NCBI RefSeq assembly: GCF_020519665.1 | Contig: NZ_CP084703.1 | Span: 1,612,001-1,676,000 of the forward strand | Source of the DNA: Bacillus shivajii | GTDB taxonomy: Bacteria > Bacillota > Bacilli > Bacillales > Salisediminibacteriaceae | Direction: 5' to 3' | DNA length: 64,000 bases | Shown here: positions 43,969 to 53,236 of the stretch, one piece after another | Layout: each line of letters opens with the position of its first letter | Position numbering within the stretch: position 1 is the stretch's first letter | Program-made: the position numbers and the translations under genes | The notes under the pieces: generated by a model | Seen by the model: only the letters and a program-made list of their open reading frames with translations | Database searches by the model: none | Told to the model about the DNA's origin: nothing

Positions 43969-44511
43969 ATGAAGCATTTAAATGAAGAAACAATAAGGAA
44001 AGAATCGATTTATTCTGGACGGATCATAGATTTGTCAGTGCATGATGTGAAATTACCAAATGGAAAAGAAAGTAAAAGAGAAGTCGTTTATCATCCAGGA
44101 GCAGTGGCAGTCATTGCCTTTACGAAAGAAGGGAAGCTTATATTAGTGAAGCAATTCCGAAAACCGCTGGAAAAAGTGATAGCAGAGATTCCAGCAGGGA
44201 AACTTGAAAAAGGTGAAGATCCCCTCGAATGTGCAAAAAGAGAACTTGAAGAAGAAACAGGGGAAATTGCGGAAAACTGGGTATCTTTAGGATCTTTTTA
44301 CACGAGTCCAGGATTTGCAGATGAATGCATTCATTTGTTTTTAGCTGAAGGTCTATCAGAAGGGATTGCCGGAACTGATGAGGATGAATTCGTAGAAAAA
44401 ATGGAAGTCACGTTAGATGAAGCATTAACAATGGTAGAACAACAAGAAATACATGATGCAAAAACGGTGTTTGCTGTTCAATATTGGCAGTTAAAAAACA
44501 AAATGAAATAA
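43969..44511 (+). CDS. nudF: ADP-ribose pyrophosphatase, Nudix family
   Basis: A 180-residue Nudix hydrolase that splits ADP-ribose to AMP and ribose 5-phosphate. The Nudix box GKLEKGEDPLECAKRELEEE continuing TGE is complete near residues 75-98, and FYTSPGFADE, the ADPRase signature, follows about 15 residues later. The start MKHLNEETIRKE aligns with B. subtilis NudF. GGAGG lies 6 nt before the ATG at 43969; an ATG at 43963 is too close to it. The endoQ gene starts 11 bp after the stop. Confidence 0.94.
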   Translation: MKHLNEETIRKESIYSGRIIDLSVHDVKLPNGKESKREVVYHPGAVAVIAFTKEGKLILVKQFRKPLEKVIAEIPAGKLEKGEDPLECAKRELEEETGEIAENWVSLGSFYTSPGFADECIHLFLAEGLSEGIAGTDEDEFVEKMEVTLDEALTMVEQQEIHDAKTVFAVQYWQLKNKMK

Positions 44512-44522
44512 GGTGTGTATGA

Positions 44523-45710
44523 GTGAAAACGTATTATATGGATCTTCATGTTCATATAGGGAGAACGTTTAATGGGAATGCCGTTAAAATAACAGCTTCG
44601 GATAAATTGACCTTAACGAATATTTTGGAAGAGTCGATCACTAGAAAAGGGATCGATATTATTGGGATTATTGATGCCCAGTCCCCTGAAGTCCTTGAAG
44701 AAATGAGTGAATTAATCGATGCTGGGTATGCATATGAGCTTGCTGGTGGTGGAATTCGCTATAAGGAGCAGGTGACGCTAATTTTAGGAGCTGAACTGGA
44801 GATTTACGATGAATATTCTTCTGGTCCAATCCATGTTTTATGCTATTTTCCTACTGTTAACGACATGGCTGACTTTTCAGCGTGGTGTCAAACGTATTTA
44901 AAAAATATCCAATTAAGCTCACAAAGACTGTATTGTAGCGGGATTGAACTACAAACAAAAGTTAAGGAACATCACGGCTGGTTCATACCAGCACATGTCT
45001 TTACTCCTTTTAAGAGTATGTACGGTAAAGGAGTCAAAGTATCTTTAACAGAAGTATTTGATCATTCCATGATCGATGCGGTGGAATTAGGGTTAAGTTC
45101 TGATACATATATGGCAGATGAACTCATAGAGTTAACACAGTTCCCTTATTTATCTAATTCTGACGCACACTCATTGCAAAAGTTAGGAAGAGAACACCAA
45201 CTGATTCGATCCTCATCTTCTTCATTTGAAGCGATAAAAAAAGCAATTGATGGTCGAGAAAATCATCGAATAGTGAAAAATGTTGGGTTAAACCCTCGTT
45301 TAGGAAAATATTATTCGACAACATGTAAGGTGTGTAGCACTCCGTTAAAAAACGAGAAGTGTCCTAACGGTCATACATCTGGAACAATTAAAGGGGTTTC
45401 TGAAAGGATTACAGAACTTTCGGACCTTCAGCGATTTAGTATAGACAGTTCCAAACTAAAAAAGTGTATACAACGACCTCCGTATAAACACCAAGTACCA
45501 CTAGAGTTTATACCTGGCTGCGGGCCGAAAACTGTTAATAAGCTGATACAAGCTTTTCACTCTGAAATGGCCGTTCTCCACGAAGTTCCAATTGAACAGT
45601 TAATAGAGGTAATCCCTCAAAAAATCGCAAATGATATATTGAATGCAAGAGCAGGTACCCTCGCATTTGTAGAGGGTGGCGGAGGAACATACGGAAAAAT
45701 AAAAAAGTGA
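44523..45710 (+). CDS. Endonuclease Q family protein (YqxK)
   Basis: A 395-residue protein with an N-terminal PHP metal-dependent domain (YMDLHVHIGRTF, then LGAELEIYDE, HGWFIPAHVFTPF and LSNSDAH as metal-ligand segments), a zinc ribbon (CKVC then CPNGH, near 265-283) and a C-terminal helix-hairpin-helix part (FIPGCGPKTVNKLI). This is the layout of endonuclease Q, which nicks DNA 5' to deaminated bases such as uracil and hypoxanthine. Start GTG at 44523 with AAGGTG upstream, in a likely operon after nudF. Older annotations often call this family a UvrD or PHP protein. Confidence 0.87.
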   Translation: MKTYYMDLHVHIGRTFNGNAVKITASDKLTLTNILEESITRKGIDIIGIIDAQSPEVLEEMSELIDAGYAYELAGGGIRYKEQVTLILGAELEIYDEYSSGPIHVLCYFPTVNDMADFSAWCQTYLKNIQLSSQRLYCSGIELQTKVKEHHGWFIPAHVFTPFKSMYGKGVKVSLTEVFDHSMIDAVELGLSSDTYMADELIELTQFPYLSNSDAHSLQKLGREHQLIRSSSSSFEAIKKAIDGRENHRIVKNVGLNPRLGKYYSTTCKVCSTPLKNEKCPNGHTSGTIKGVSERITELSDLQRFSIDSSKLKKCIQRPPYKHQVPLEFIPGCGPKTVNKLIQAFHSEMAVLHEVPIEQLIEVIPQKIANDILNARAGTLAFVEGGGGTYGKIKK

Positions 45711-45733
45711 AAATGTAAAATCTATGAAACATG

Positions 45734-45762
45734 TCATAGCTCCCTCGTTAAAATCATAGACT
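45734..45762 (+). promoter_or_regulatory. Candidate sigma-E promoter of spoIIM
   Basis: TCATAGC (45734-45740), 14 bp, then CATAGACT (45755-45762), compared with the sigma-E pattern of an ATA-containing -35, 14-bp spacing and CATACAAT. The -10 matches at six of eight bases. Confidence 0.42.
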
Positions 45763-45798
45763 GTGATAGATATGATTTAATGAAGGGGCGGAGATTGT

Positions 45799-46440
45799 AT
45801 GATGCAAAGAAATGTCTTCTATCGAACCATAAATAACCATGTGGAAGAGAATAAAGCGATCTATTTATTTACGATTGTCCTCTTATTTATGGGGGTTATT
45901 TTCGGTGCTATAATCGTTAATAGTTTAAGCTTCGCTCAAAAAAATGATTTGTACGCGTATTTGAGCCTTTTTTTTGGACAAGTTGAACAAGGAGAATTTG
46001 CGAGTTCAACGGAAATGTTTACGCAAAGCTTTGCACACTATGGGAAATATTTAGGGCTCATGTGGTTTTTAGGGCTATCAGTAATTGGTGTACCAGTCAT
46101 TTTTATCTTATTATTTATAAAAGGGCTTGTTGTCGGCTTTACAGTTGGCTTTCTTGTTAACCAAATGGGATTTGACGGATTCTTATTATCATTTGCGACA
46201 GTTTTTCCGCAAAACATTATATTAATCCCTATCTTTGTGGTAGTTGCAACGGTTGCAACGGCATTTTCACTTAAAATCTGGAAACAAATCACAAAAAGAG
46301 GGTATGAACCAATTTTTCAATATTTTATTTCTTATTCGATCTTTTTATTGGTTACTGGAGCATCTGTTGCTCTCGTTTCTTTGTATGAAGCATATGTTTC
46401 CCCGACTGTCATGCAATTCATCTTCAGTTGGATTAATTAA
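45799..46440 (+). CDS. spoIIM: Stage II sporulation protein M
   Basis: A 213-residue integral membrane protein with about five helices (starting near 21, 80, 100, 130 and 175). It matches SpoIIM, the scaffold of the SpoIIDMP complex that drives peptidoglycan thinning and engulfment of the forespore. GGGGCGGAGATTGT precedes two adjacent ATG codons at 45799 and 45802. Position between endoQ and fur is conserved in Bacillus. A possible sigma-E promoter is upstream. Confidence 0.93.
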   Translation: MMQRNVFYRTINNHVEENKAIYLFTIVLLFMGVIFGAIIVNSLSFAQKNDLYAYLSLFFGQVEQGEFASSTEMFTQSFAHYGKYLGLMWFLGLSVIGVPVIFILLFIKGLVVGFTVGFLVNQMGFDGFLLSFATVFPQNIILIPIFVVVATVATAFSLKIWKQITKRGYEPIFQYFISYSIFLLVTGASVALVSLYEAYVSPTVMQFIFSWIN

Positions 46441-46476
46441 AATGATTATTTATTAATAGTGTTTATAAAATTCTTT

Positions 46477-46522
46477 TTATAACGATTCTCATTTGACACC
46501 GTTTTTTCTCAAGGAGTATAAT
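46477..46522 (+). promoter_or_regulatory. fur promoter with PerR-like box
   Basis: TTGACA (46493-46498), an 18-bp spacer and TATAAT (46517-46522). Immediately upstream, TTATAACGATTCTCA (46477-46491) matches the 7-1-7 PerR/Fur-type box TTATAATNATTATAA at 11 of 14 positions. PerR represses fur in B. subtilis. Confidence 0.65.
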
Positions 46523-46557
46523 ATAGGTTGTATATGGCTTTTTGGGGGGGACATAAG

Positions 46558-46998
46558 ATGGAACAAAGAATTGAAAGAATTAAAAAGCAGCTTCATTCGC
46601 AGAGCTATAAATTAACTCCACAGCGGGAGTCTACTGTACGTGTATTGTTAGAACATGAAGAGGATCACTTAAGTGCCGAAGATGTTTATATGCTCGTGAA
46701 GGAGAAGTCCCCAGAAATTGGTCTTGCTACTGTCTACCGGACGTTAGAATTACTAACCGAACTGAACGTTGTCGATAAAATTAACTTCGGAGATGGTGTA
46801 TCGAGGTACGATTTACGTCAAGAAGGGGCAACCCATTTTCACCACCACCTCGTTTGTATTGAATGTGGATCAGTCGATGAAATACAAGAAGATTTATTAG
46901 AAGATGTAGAAAGAGTTGTAGAAAAGCAGTGGAAGTTCAAGATTAAAGACCACCGTTTAACGTTTCATGGCGTTTGCCACCGTTGTAATGGCCAATGA
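46558..46998 (+). CDS. fur: Ferric uptake regulator
   Basis: A 146-residue Fur-family repressor: winged helix with LATVYRTLELL, then the regulatory part with HFHHHLVCIECG and two CxxC motifs (CIEC, CHRC) for structural zinc. Length and neighbours (spoIIM upstream, yqzK and xerD downstream) match B. subtilis Fur rather than Zur or PerR. It represses iron uptake genes when Fe2+ is bound. GGGGGGG lies 7-8 nt before the ATG at 46558; the ATG codons upstream at 46528 and 46534 have no site. Confidence 0.93.
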   Translation: MEQRIERIKKQLHSQSYKLTPQRESTVRVLLEHEEDHLSAEDVYMLVKEKSPEIGLATVYRTLELLTELNVVDKINFGDGVSRYDLRQEGATHFHHHLVCIECGSVDEIQEDLLEDVERVVEKQWKFKIKDHRLTFHGVCHRCNGQ

Positions 46999-47002
46999 AA
47001 GT

Positions 47003-47050
47003 AAAAACCTTGCTTTAAGAATAAGTAAGGTTTTTATTTTTTCCAAAGTT
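47003..47050 (+). terminator. Terminator of fur
   Basis: Stem AAAAACCTT / AAGGTTTTT (47003-47011, 47037-47045) followed by ATTTTTT. Confidence 0.8.
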
Positions 47051-47158
47051 AGCTGAAGCCGTGCCCCGGGGTGCAAAGAAGACACCGGGAATGCAAACGA
47101 AGTGAAGCATGAACGGAGGTCGCACTTGTGCCTAGAGGTGAAAGCGAAGTGTATTTCA
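47046..47158. repeat. Dispersed repeat, family C (copy 2)
   Basis: Shares the ordered phrases TAGCTGAAGCCGTG, CAAAGAAGACACCG, AAACGAAGTGAAG and GTCGCACTTGT with 11980-12080 and 61782-61885. No gene in this gap. Confidence 0.75.
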
Positions 47159-47392
47159 ACTGCGATACAAGTGAAAATGCAAATGTTAAAAAAAATCAAA
47201 TTCAGAAGCTGTCATCAAATTTAATGAGGCGAATTATGAAATTGGCTCACTTCTTAAAAGTTTCATAAATTGTTCACATTGTTTTTCGGACAGACTGTTT
47301 TTCTACTTTTTTGCCATGAATTCTATGAAAAATAGTATAGAATGGGACCCGCTTGTCATACTCTTTAATATAATATGTTAAAGAGAGGGTTA

Positions 47393-47623
47393 ATGATGAG
47401 AGGACTCCGTTCAATTTTTCAAGCTTTGTGGGTGTTTTTTATGTTCATAGGGTGCACAGTCGTATTTTATTATGGTATTCTATGGGTAAGTGAAGAGTAT
47501 AAAAATTACCATCGTTATGATGAACCGAAAGGAAGAGCAGTGAAGGTACATCATCAGCAAATGGACGAAGACTCGTTACATTCTTGGGAGCGCTTACGAA
47601 TCTTTCTTAATCACGGCGAATAG
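47393..47623 (+). CDS. yqzK: YqzK family protein (DUF4227)
   Basis: A 76-residue protein with one membrane helix near the N-terminus (about 9-28) and a short polar tail ending HSWERLRIFLNHGE. Size, topology and position between fur and xerD match B. subtilis YqzK, whose role is unknown. AGAGAGGG lies upstream of two ATG codons at 47393 and 47396; an ATG at 47375 precedes that site. Confidence 0.82.
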   Translation: MMRGLRSIFQALWVFFMFIGCTVVFYYGILWVSEEYKNYHRYDEPKGRAVKVHHQQMDEDSLHSWERLRIFLNHGE

Positions 47624-47642
47624 AAGAAAAGGTGGTGGGAGA

Positions 47643-48533
47643 TTGCAAGACTCCGTTCAAGATTATATTCATTATTTGGTTGTAGAAAAAGGCTTGTCAA
47701 AAAATACAACAGAAGCCTATAAAAGAGACTTGAATAGTTATATTCAATATATGAAACAAGTAGAAGAGAAAACAAATGTTTCACAAATTACGAAAGAATC
47801 TGTTTTACATTATTTGTATCATCTTAAAGAGCAAGGTAGAGCATCGACAACAACTGCGAGAACGTTATCATCTATTCGGTCTTTTCACCAATTTTTATTA
47901 AGGGAAGGTGCTGTAACAACTGACCCATCTGTACATATTGAAATGCCGAAAGCCGAAAAGAAGCTCCCGAAAATATTATCACCTAAAGAAGTTGAGGCGC
48001 TCCTTGAGTCACCAATCGAACGTACAAGCTTAAGCATACGAAATAAAGCGATGCTGGAACTGTTATATGCTACGGGAATCCGTGTTTCTGAGCTTTGCCA
48101 ATTAAAACTGTCTGATATTCATTTACAAATGGGATTTATTCGCTGTATAGGAAAAGGGAATAAAGAAAGAATCATTCCTTTAGGAAGTGTTGCTACAAAG
48201 GCATTGGACGATTATCTACAAAATAGCCGTCCTGAACTTACAAAAAAGCAACGTCATGAAATATTGTTTGTAAATCACCGCGGACAACAAATGTCTAGGC
48301 AAGGTTTTTGGAAGATAATTAAACAGTTAACAAGAGATGCAAAGATTGAAAAGGAACTAACTCCTCATACGTTACGTCATTCATTTGCAACGCATTTATT
48401 AGAGAATGGTGCTGACTTGAGAGCTGTTCAAGAGATGTTAGGTCATGCCGATATTTCTACAACACAAATATATACACATGTTACGAAAGCGAGAATGAAA
48501 GATGTTTATTCTCAATATCATCCTAGAGCATAA
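47643..48533 (+). CDS. xerD: Tyrosine recombinase XerD
   Basis: A 296-residue site-specific recombinase that resolves chromosome dimers at dif with CodV/XerC. The N-terminal SAM-like core-binding domain covers about 1-90. The catalytic residues are seen: R in ATGIRVSEL, K in GKGNKERI, HTLRHSF with H-xx-R, the H in LGHADISTTQ and the nucleophile Tyr in IYTHV. Length is that of B. subtilis XerD (RipX). The start is a TTG with GGTGGGAGA upstream, 19 bp after yqzK. Confidence 0.95.
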   Translation: MQDSVQDYIHYLVVEKGLSKNTTEAYKRDLNSYIQYMKQVEEKTNVSQITKESVLHYLYHLKEQGRASTTTARTLSSIRSFHQFLLREGAVTTDPSVHIEMPKAEKKLPKILSPKEVEALLESPIERTSLSIRNKAMLELLYATGIRVSELCQLKLSDIHLQMGFIRCIGKGNKERIIPLGSVATKALDDYLQNSRPELTKKQRHEILFVNHRGQQMSRQGFWKIIKQLTRDAKIEKELTPHTLRHSFATHLLENGADLRAVQEMLGHADISTTQIYTHVTKARMKDVYSQYHPRA

Positions 48534-48561
48534 TCATTAGCTCTATTTTTTCGGATGAAGA

Positions 48562-48577
48562 GGTCTGACCTCAGACC
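48562..48577. repeat. Small palindrome GGTCTGACCTCAGACC
   Basis: Seven-bp arms around CC in the xerD-deoB gap, with no T-run after it. It is similar in style to the GGTGCCTGGCACC palindrome at 7601. Confidence 0.55.
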
Positions 48578-48667
48578 ACGATATTTCTTACCGATTGAAT
48601 TAAGCAATCTCGGGTATAGTAATAAGGAATATAAAGATAAATACATACTTTGTAGGAGGAAATAAAC

Positions 48668-49855
48668 ATGGACAACTATAAAAAATATAAGAGAATGTTT
48701 TTAATTGTGATGGACTCAGTTGGGATTGGAGAAGCACCAGATGCGAAAGAATTTGGAGATGAAGGTTCAGATACGTTAGGCCATATCGCTGAAAAAATGA
48801 ATGGATTAAAGATGCCTCATATGGATCAGTTAGGTCTAACTCATATTAAGGAATATGAAGGAGGGCAAAAGCCAGAAAAAGCTTTAGCTTACTATGGAAA
48901 AATGGAAGAATCATCTGTGGGGAAAGATACGATGACAGGCCATTGGGAAATTATGGGCCTTCACATTGATCAACCTTTCCGTACATTTCCTGAAGGGTTT
49001 CCTAAAGAGTTAATTGATGAAATTGAAGAGCGCACAGGCAGAAAAGTGTTAGGGAATAAGCCAGCATCAGGAACAGAAATTCTTGATGAATTAGGTGAAC
49101 AACATGTAAATACTGGTGACTTAATTGTCTATACATCTGCTGATTCTGTGTTACAAATTGCCGCACATGAGGAAGTTATTCCACCCGAAGAACTTCATGA
49201 GATTTGTAAAATGGCGAGACAATTAACATTAGATGAAAAATATATGGTTGGCCGTGTCATTGCTCGTCCATTCCTTGGAAAACCTGGAGAATGGGTAAGA
49301 ACCGCAAATCGACACGATTATGCACTTAAGCCATTTGGTCGAACAGTGATGAATGAATTAAAAGACCAAGGATATGATTCGATTGCGATTGGAAAAATCT
49401 CTGACATTTACGATGGTGAAGGCATTACTGAATCGTTAAGAACTTCTTCTAATATGGATGGGATGGATAAATTAAACCAATCTCTTCAAATGAACTTTAC
49501 TGGATTAAGCTTCTTGAACTTAGTTGATTTTGATGCGAAATTCGGTCACAGAAGAGATCCTATTGGATACGGGGAAGCGTTAGAGGAGTATGATGCTCGT
49601 TTACCAGAAGTATTTGAGCAGTTAGAAGACGATGATTTACTAATTATTACAGCAGATCATGGGAATGATCCAATTCACCATGGAACAGACCACACAAGAG
49701 AATATGTTCCTTTACTTGTATATAACAAACAAATGGCAGAAGGGCAGTCGTTAGGCGTTCGAAAAACATTTGCAGACATTGGTGCAACAGTTGCAGATAA
49801 TTTCAACGTTGAATTGCCAAAACACGGAGAAAGCTTTTTAGACGAGTTAAAATAG
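48668..49855 (+). CDS. deoB: Phosphopentomutase
   Basis: A 395-residue alkaline phosphatase-superfamily mutase that interconverts ribose/deoxyribose 1-phosphate and 5-phosphate. Metal-binding segments [13 protein letters not shown] at the N-terminus, the phospho-Thr region [13 protein letters not shown] near 86, and the late ITADHGNDP and [15 protein letters not shown] are all present. GTAGGAGGAAATAAAC precedes the ATG. It leads a salvage operon with two purine nucleoside phosphorylases and pdp. Called drm in B. subtilis. Confidence 0.96.
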   Translation: MDNYKKYKRMFLIVMDSVGIGEAPDAKEFGDEGSDTLGHIAEKMNGLKMPHMDQLGLTHIKEYEGGQKPEKALAYYGKMEESSVGKDTMTGHWEIMGLHIDQPFRTFPEGFPKELIDEIEERTGRKVLGNKPASGTEILDELGEQHVNTGDLIVYTSADSVLQIAAHEEVIPPEELHEICKMARQLTLDEKYMVGRVIARPFLGKPGEWVRTANRHDYALKPFGRTVMNELKDQGYDSIAIGKISDIYDGEGITESLRTSSNMDGMDKLNQSLQMNFTGLSFLNLVDFDAKFGHRRDPIGYGEALEEYDARLPEVFEQLEDDDLLIITADHGNDPIHHGTDHTREYVPLLVYNKQMAEGQSLGVRKTFADIGATVADNFNVELPKHGESFLDELK

Positions 49856-49867
49856 GGGGAGAAACAG

Positions 49868-50698
49868 ATGGTAACAATGAACATGATTGAAGAAGCAAAA
49901 CAATTTATTAATGAAAAAATCGAAGATCGTCCGACGATTGGATTAATTTTAGGCTCCGGGTTAGGAGTCTTAGCAGACGAAATTGAAAGCGCTGTAAAGA
50001 TTCCTTACTCAGAAATTCCTGGATTTCCAACCTCAACGGTCTCAGGCCATAAAGGTCAACTTGTCATTGGGAAGCTAGAAGGGAAGACAGTTGTTGCTAT
50101 GCAAGGACGTTTTCACTTTTACGAAGGGTATGACATGCAACTTGTCACGCTTCCAGTTCGAGTAATGAAAGCGATCGGTGTTGAATCGGTAGTTGTGACC
50201 AATGCAGCAGGCGGTGTAAATGAATCCCTTAACCCAGGTGACTTAATGTTAATTTCAGATCACTTAAACTTATTTGGTACGAATCCATTGATCGGACCGA
50301 ACGATGAACAGTTAGGCGTTCGCTTCCCAGATATGAGTAATGCATATGACCCAGCGTTACTTTCATTAGCAGAAAAAGTAGCGGAGGGCTTATCCCTGGA
50401 AGTTAAAAAAGGTATTTATGCAGGGAATACAGGCCCTGCTTATGAAACGCCAGCTGAAGTAAGAATGGCTCGTATTTTAGGTGCTGATGCTGTTGGTATG
50501 TCTACAGTTCCAGAAGTGATTGTCGCTCGCCACAGTGAGATGAAGGTTATGGGGATATCATGTATTTCGAATATGGCAGCAGGGATTTTAGATCAACCAT
50601 TAACACATGATGAAGTGATCGAAACAACAGAACAAGTAAGATCACAATTTTTAACGTTTGTTAAAGAGATTGTGAAACAGATGGAGGGGGAGAACTAA
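49868..50698 (+). CDS. punA: Purine nucleoside phosphorylase (trimeric, PunA/PupG)
   Basis: A 276-residue PNP of the trimeric, mammalian-like class, which splits guanosine and inosine to base and ribose 1-phosphate. GLILGSGLG, SGHKGQLVIG and VTNAAGGVNESL are phosphate/ribose-binding segments. The two residues that read 6-oxopurines are present: Glu in GPAYETPAE and Asn in CISNMA (equivalent to E201 and N243 in the human enzyme). GGGGGAG precedes the ATG, 12 bp after deoB. A close paralogue follows 1 bp after the stop. Confidence 0.95.
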   Translation: MVTMNMIEEAKQFINEKIEDRPTIGLILGSGLGVLADEIESAVKIPYSEIPGFPTSTVSGHKGQLVIGKLEGKTVVAMQGRFHFYEGYDMQLVTLPVRVMKAIGVESVVVTNAAGGVNESLNPGDLMLISDHLNLFGTNPLIGPNDEQLGVRFPDMSNAYDPALLSLAEKVAEGLSLEVKKGIYAGNTGPAYETPAEVRMARILGADAVGMSTVPEVIVARHSEMKVMGISCISNMAAGILDQPLTHDEVIETTEQVRSQFLTFVKEIVKQMEGEN

Positions 50699-50699
50699 T

Positions 50700-51551
50700 A
50701 TGCTAGGTTTAGAGCAAATTAAAGAAGCGGCACAAGCAATAGAAGGAAAAATATCAGTCAAACCAACGATTGGTTTGATTTTAGGATCAGGACTAGGTGA
50801 ATTAGCAGACGATATTGAAAATGCAGTAAAAATGGAATATCACACGATCCCTCACTTTCCAACATCGACAGTAGCCGGACATAAAGGTCAATTAGTAATT
50901 GGTGAGCTTGAAGGTGTTAATGTTATTGCAATGCAAGGTCGTTTCCATTATTACGAAGGGTACTCCATGCAAGAAGTAACATTCCCGGTCCGTGTTATGA
51001 AGCAGCTTGGTTGTGAAACGTTAATCGTTACAAATGCTTGTGGTGGTATGAATGAAAGCTTTAAGCCAGGAGATTTAATGCTTATTGATGACCATATTAA
51101 CTTTACAGGATCAAATCCATTAATTGGACCAAATATCGAAGAACTAGGCCCACGTTTTCCTGATATGAGTAAAGTCTATACAGAAAGTTTAAGAGAACAC
51201 GCTCTACAAGTTGCTGAAAAAATCGATTTAAACCTTCAACGCGGTGTTTATACAGCAGTAAGTGGTCCGACATATATGTCAGGGGCAGAATTAATCATGC
51301 TTCGTAAATTAGGCGGCGATGTTGTAGGAATGTCTACTGTACCAGAAGCAACAATTGCAAGACATATGAATATGAACGTTTTAGGAATTTCATGTATTAC
51401 AGACATGGCAATCGGAGAATCAATTGAGGGGATTACTCATGAGGAAGTCATGGAAGTAGCTGAAAAAGCAAAACCTATATTTAAAAACTTTGTCCGCACA
51501 TTGTTAAAAGATGGAAATGAACAATTGTGGGCGATAAAAGAGGGGGAATAA
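50700..51551 (+). CDS. Second purine nucleoside phosphorylase-like protein with altered base-binding residues
   Basis: A 283-residue paralogue of the upstream PNP, keeping GLILGSGLG, AGHKGQLVIG, VTNACGGMNESF and MSTVPEATIARH, so phosphate and ribose binding should work. The two base-reading positions differ: the Glu of ETPAE is Met (GPTYMSGAE), and the Asn is Asp (CITDMA). In this superfamily an Asp at the second position is linked to acceptance of 6-aminopurines. GGAGGGGGAG in the end of punA is its ribosome binding site, so the pair is tightly coupled. It has a short C-terminal extension. Confidence 0.88.
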   Translation: MLGLEQIKEAAQAIEGKISVKPTIGLILGSGLGELADDIENAVKMEYHTIPHFPTSTVAGHKGQLVIGELEGVNVIAMQGRFHYYEGYSMQEVTFPVRVMKQLGCETLIVTNACGGMNESFKPGDLMLIDDHINFTGSNPLIGPNIEELGPRFPDMSKVYTESLREHALQVAEKIDLNLQRGVYTAVSGPTYMSGAELIMLRKLGGDVVGMSTVPEATIARHMNMNVLGISCITDMAIGESIEGITHEEVMEVAEKAKPIFKNFVRTLLKDGNEQLWAIKEGE

Positions 51552-51554
51552 TAA

Positions 51555-52856
51555 ATGAGAATGGTCGACTTAATCGAGAAAAAACGTAATGGTTTTTCTC
51601 ATACAAAGGAAGAAATTGATTTCATTATTGAAGGTTATTCAAATGGTGAAATCCCAGAATATCAAATGAGTGCTTGGGCGATGGCTATATTCTTCCAAGA
51701 CATGAATGAAGAAGAACGTGCCGACTTAACGAATGCAATGGTTCAATCAGGTGATGTCATAGACCTTTCTGACATTGAAGGTGTGAAGGTTGATAAACAT
51801 AGTACTGGTGGTGTCGGTGATACAACGACTCTCGTTTTAGCTCCGCTTGTTGCAAGCGTCGGTGTACCTGTAGCAAAAATGAGTGGTCGTGGTCTTGGCC
51901 ATACAGGAGGAACGATTGATAAATTAGAATCAATTCCTGGCTTTAACGTTGAAATTACGAATCAGCAATTTATTGATTTAGTGAATAAAAATAAAGCAGC
52001 TGTCATTGGCCAAACGCAAAACTTAACTCCAGCTGATAAAAAGCTTTACGGTTTAAGGGACGTTACAGCAACAGTGAATTCCATTCCGCTAATTGCAAGC
52101 TCAATTATGAGTAAAAAAATTGCCTCAGGTGCTGACGCAATCGTATTGGATGTAAAAACAGGTGCCGGTGCGTTCATGAAAGAGTTAGATGAATCGAAAG
52201 AGTTAGCAAAAGCGATGGTGAAGATCGGAAACGACTTAGGTAGAAAAACCTCTGCGGTTATTTCAGATATGAGCCAGCCACTTGGTTTTGCAATTGGTAA
52301 TGCATTAGAAGTGAAAGAAGCTGTTGAAACATTACAAGGGAACGGGCCAAAAGATTTAACCGATTTATGTTTAGAACTAGGTAGTCACATGGTCGTTCTA
52401 GCAGGAAAAGCCGATACACTTGATGAAGCAAAGCAAATGTTAGAAGAAGTGATTCAAAATGGAAAGGCGTTAGAGCACTTTAAAGTTTTTGCTGAATCTC
52501 AAGGTGGTGACGCTTCAGTCATTGAGGATGTAGAGAAGCTTCCAAAAGCATCCAATATTGTTGAAGTAACAGCTGAAACGGATGGATATGTTTCAGGAAT
52601 TGTTGCAGACCAGATTGGTACAGCAGCGATGATGCTTGGAGCAGGACGAGCGACTAAAACTTCAGAAATTGATTTAGCAGTTGGTCTTGAACTTCGTAAA
52701 AAGATTGGAGATAAAGTTTCAAAAGGTGATTCATTAGCGACGATTCATGCCAACACAGACCAAATTGACGATATAAAATCGAAAATTTTACAATCATTTA
52801 CGATATCTGAGGATAGTGTAGAAGCACAACCACTTATTTACGATGTGATCTCTTAA
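51555..52856 (+). CDS. pdp: Pyrimidine-nucleoside phosphorylase
   Basis: A 433-residue enzyme that splits uridine and thymidine (and often deoxyuridine) to base and pentose 1-phosphate. [20 protein letters not shown] near 80 is the nucleoside/thymidine phosphorylase signature, with [20 protein letters not shown] just after. Length matches B. subtilis Pdp. AGGGGGAATAATAA precedes the ATG, 3 bp after the second PNP. It ends the salvage operon, with a strong terminator. Confidence 0.96.
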   Translation: MRMVDLIEKKRNGFSHTKEEIDFIIEGYSNGEIPEYQMSAWAMAIFFQDMNEEERADLTNAMVQSGDVIDLSDIEGVKVDKHSTGGVGDTTTLVLAPLVASVGVPVAKMSGRGLGHTGGTIDKLESIPGFNVEITNQQFIDLVNKNKAAVIGQTQNLTPADKKLYGLRDVTATVNSIPLIASSIMSKKIASGADAIVLDVKTGAGAFMKELDESKELAKAMVKIGNDLGRKTSAVISDMSQPLGFAIGNALEVKEAVETLQGNGPKDLTDLCLELGSHMVVLAGKADTLDEAKQMLEEVIQNGKALEHFKVFAESQGGDASVIEDVEKLPKASNIVEVTAETDGYVSGIVADQIGTAAMMLGAGRATKTSEIDLAVGLELRKKIGDKVSKGDSLATIHANTDQIDDIKSKILQSFTISEDSVEAQPLIYDVIS

Positions 52857-52861
52857 TAGGA

Positions 52862-52889
52862 AGAAGCCGCGAGTCGGCTTCTTTTTTTA
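52862..52889 (+). terminator. Terminator of the nucleoside salvage operon
   Basis: Stem GAAGCCG / CGGCTTC followed by a run of T. Confidence 0.85.
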
Positions 52890-52924
52890 CGTAAAAATTT
52901 AGGCCCTTTTATACAAAAAAATGG

Positions 52925-53076
52925 TTTGTCCGTAAGAATGTTGGTTTATCCGCAACTTTTGGAGTTTGTCCGTGAAAATGTTGATTTATCCGCAACTTTT
53001 TGATTTTCTCCGTGAAAATGTTGATTTATCCGCAACTTTTTGATTTTCTCCGTAAAAATGACAATTTCTCCGTAAC
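52925..53076. repeat. Exact 20-bp-period intergenic array
   Basis: Units start at 52925, 52945, 52965, 52985, 53005, 53025, 53045 and 53065, each beginning TTTNTCCG. Two unit types alternate for the first six: TTTGTCCGTGAAAATGTTGA and TTTATCCGCAACTTTTTGAT, so the true repeat is about 40 bp. The array lies between pdp and dacF and has no coding sense. Confidence 0.88.
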
Positions 53077-53236
53077 TTAAAATCATTCTAAATGATCGTA
53101 ATGAAATCCATTCAAATTAATGAAATAAACTACCCTTTCAACAGAAAGTTTTTAGGCGATAGGAACAATGTCAAATGATGGTATAATTCAATTCTTTTCG
53201 GGCAGAATGGTAAAGAAAAAGAATGGAGGGATTTCA

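Noticed and set aside
53100-53236. Sigma-F promoter of dacF
   Set aside because: Expected from B. subtilis, but no -35/-10 pair with proper spacing could be picked by eye.
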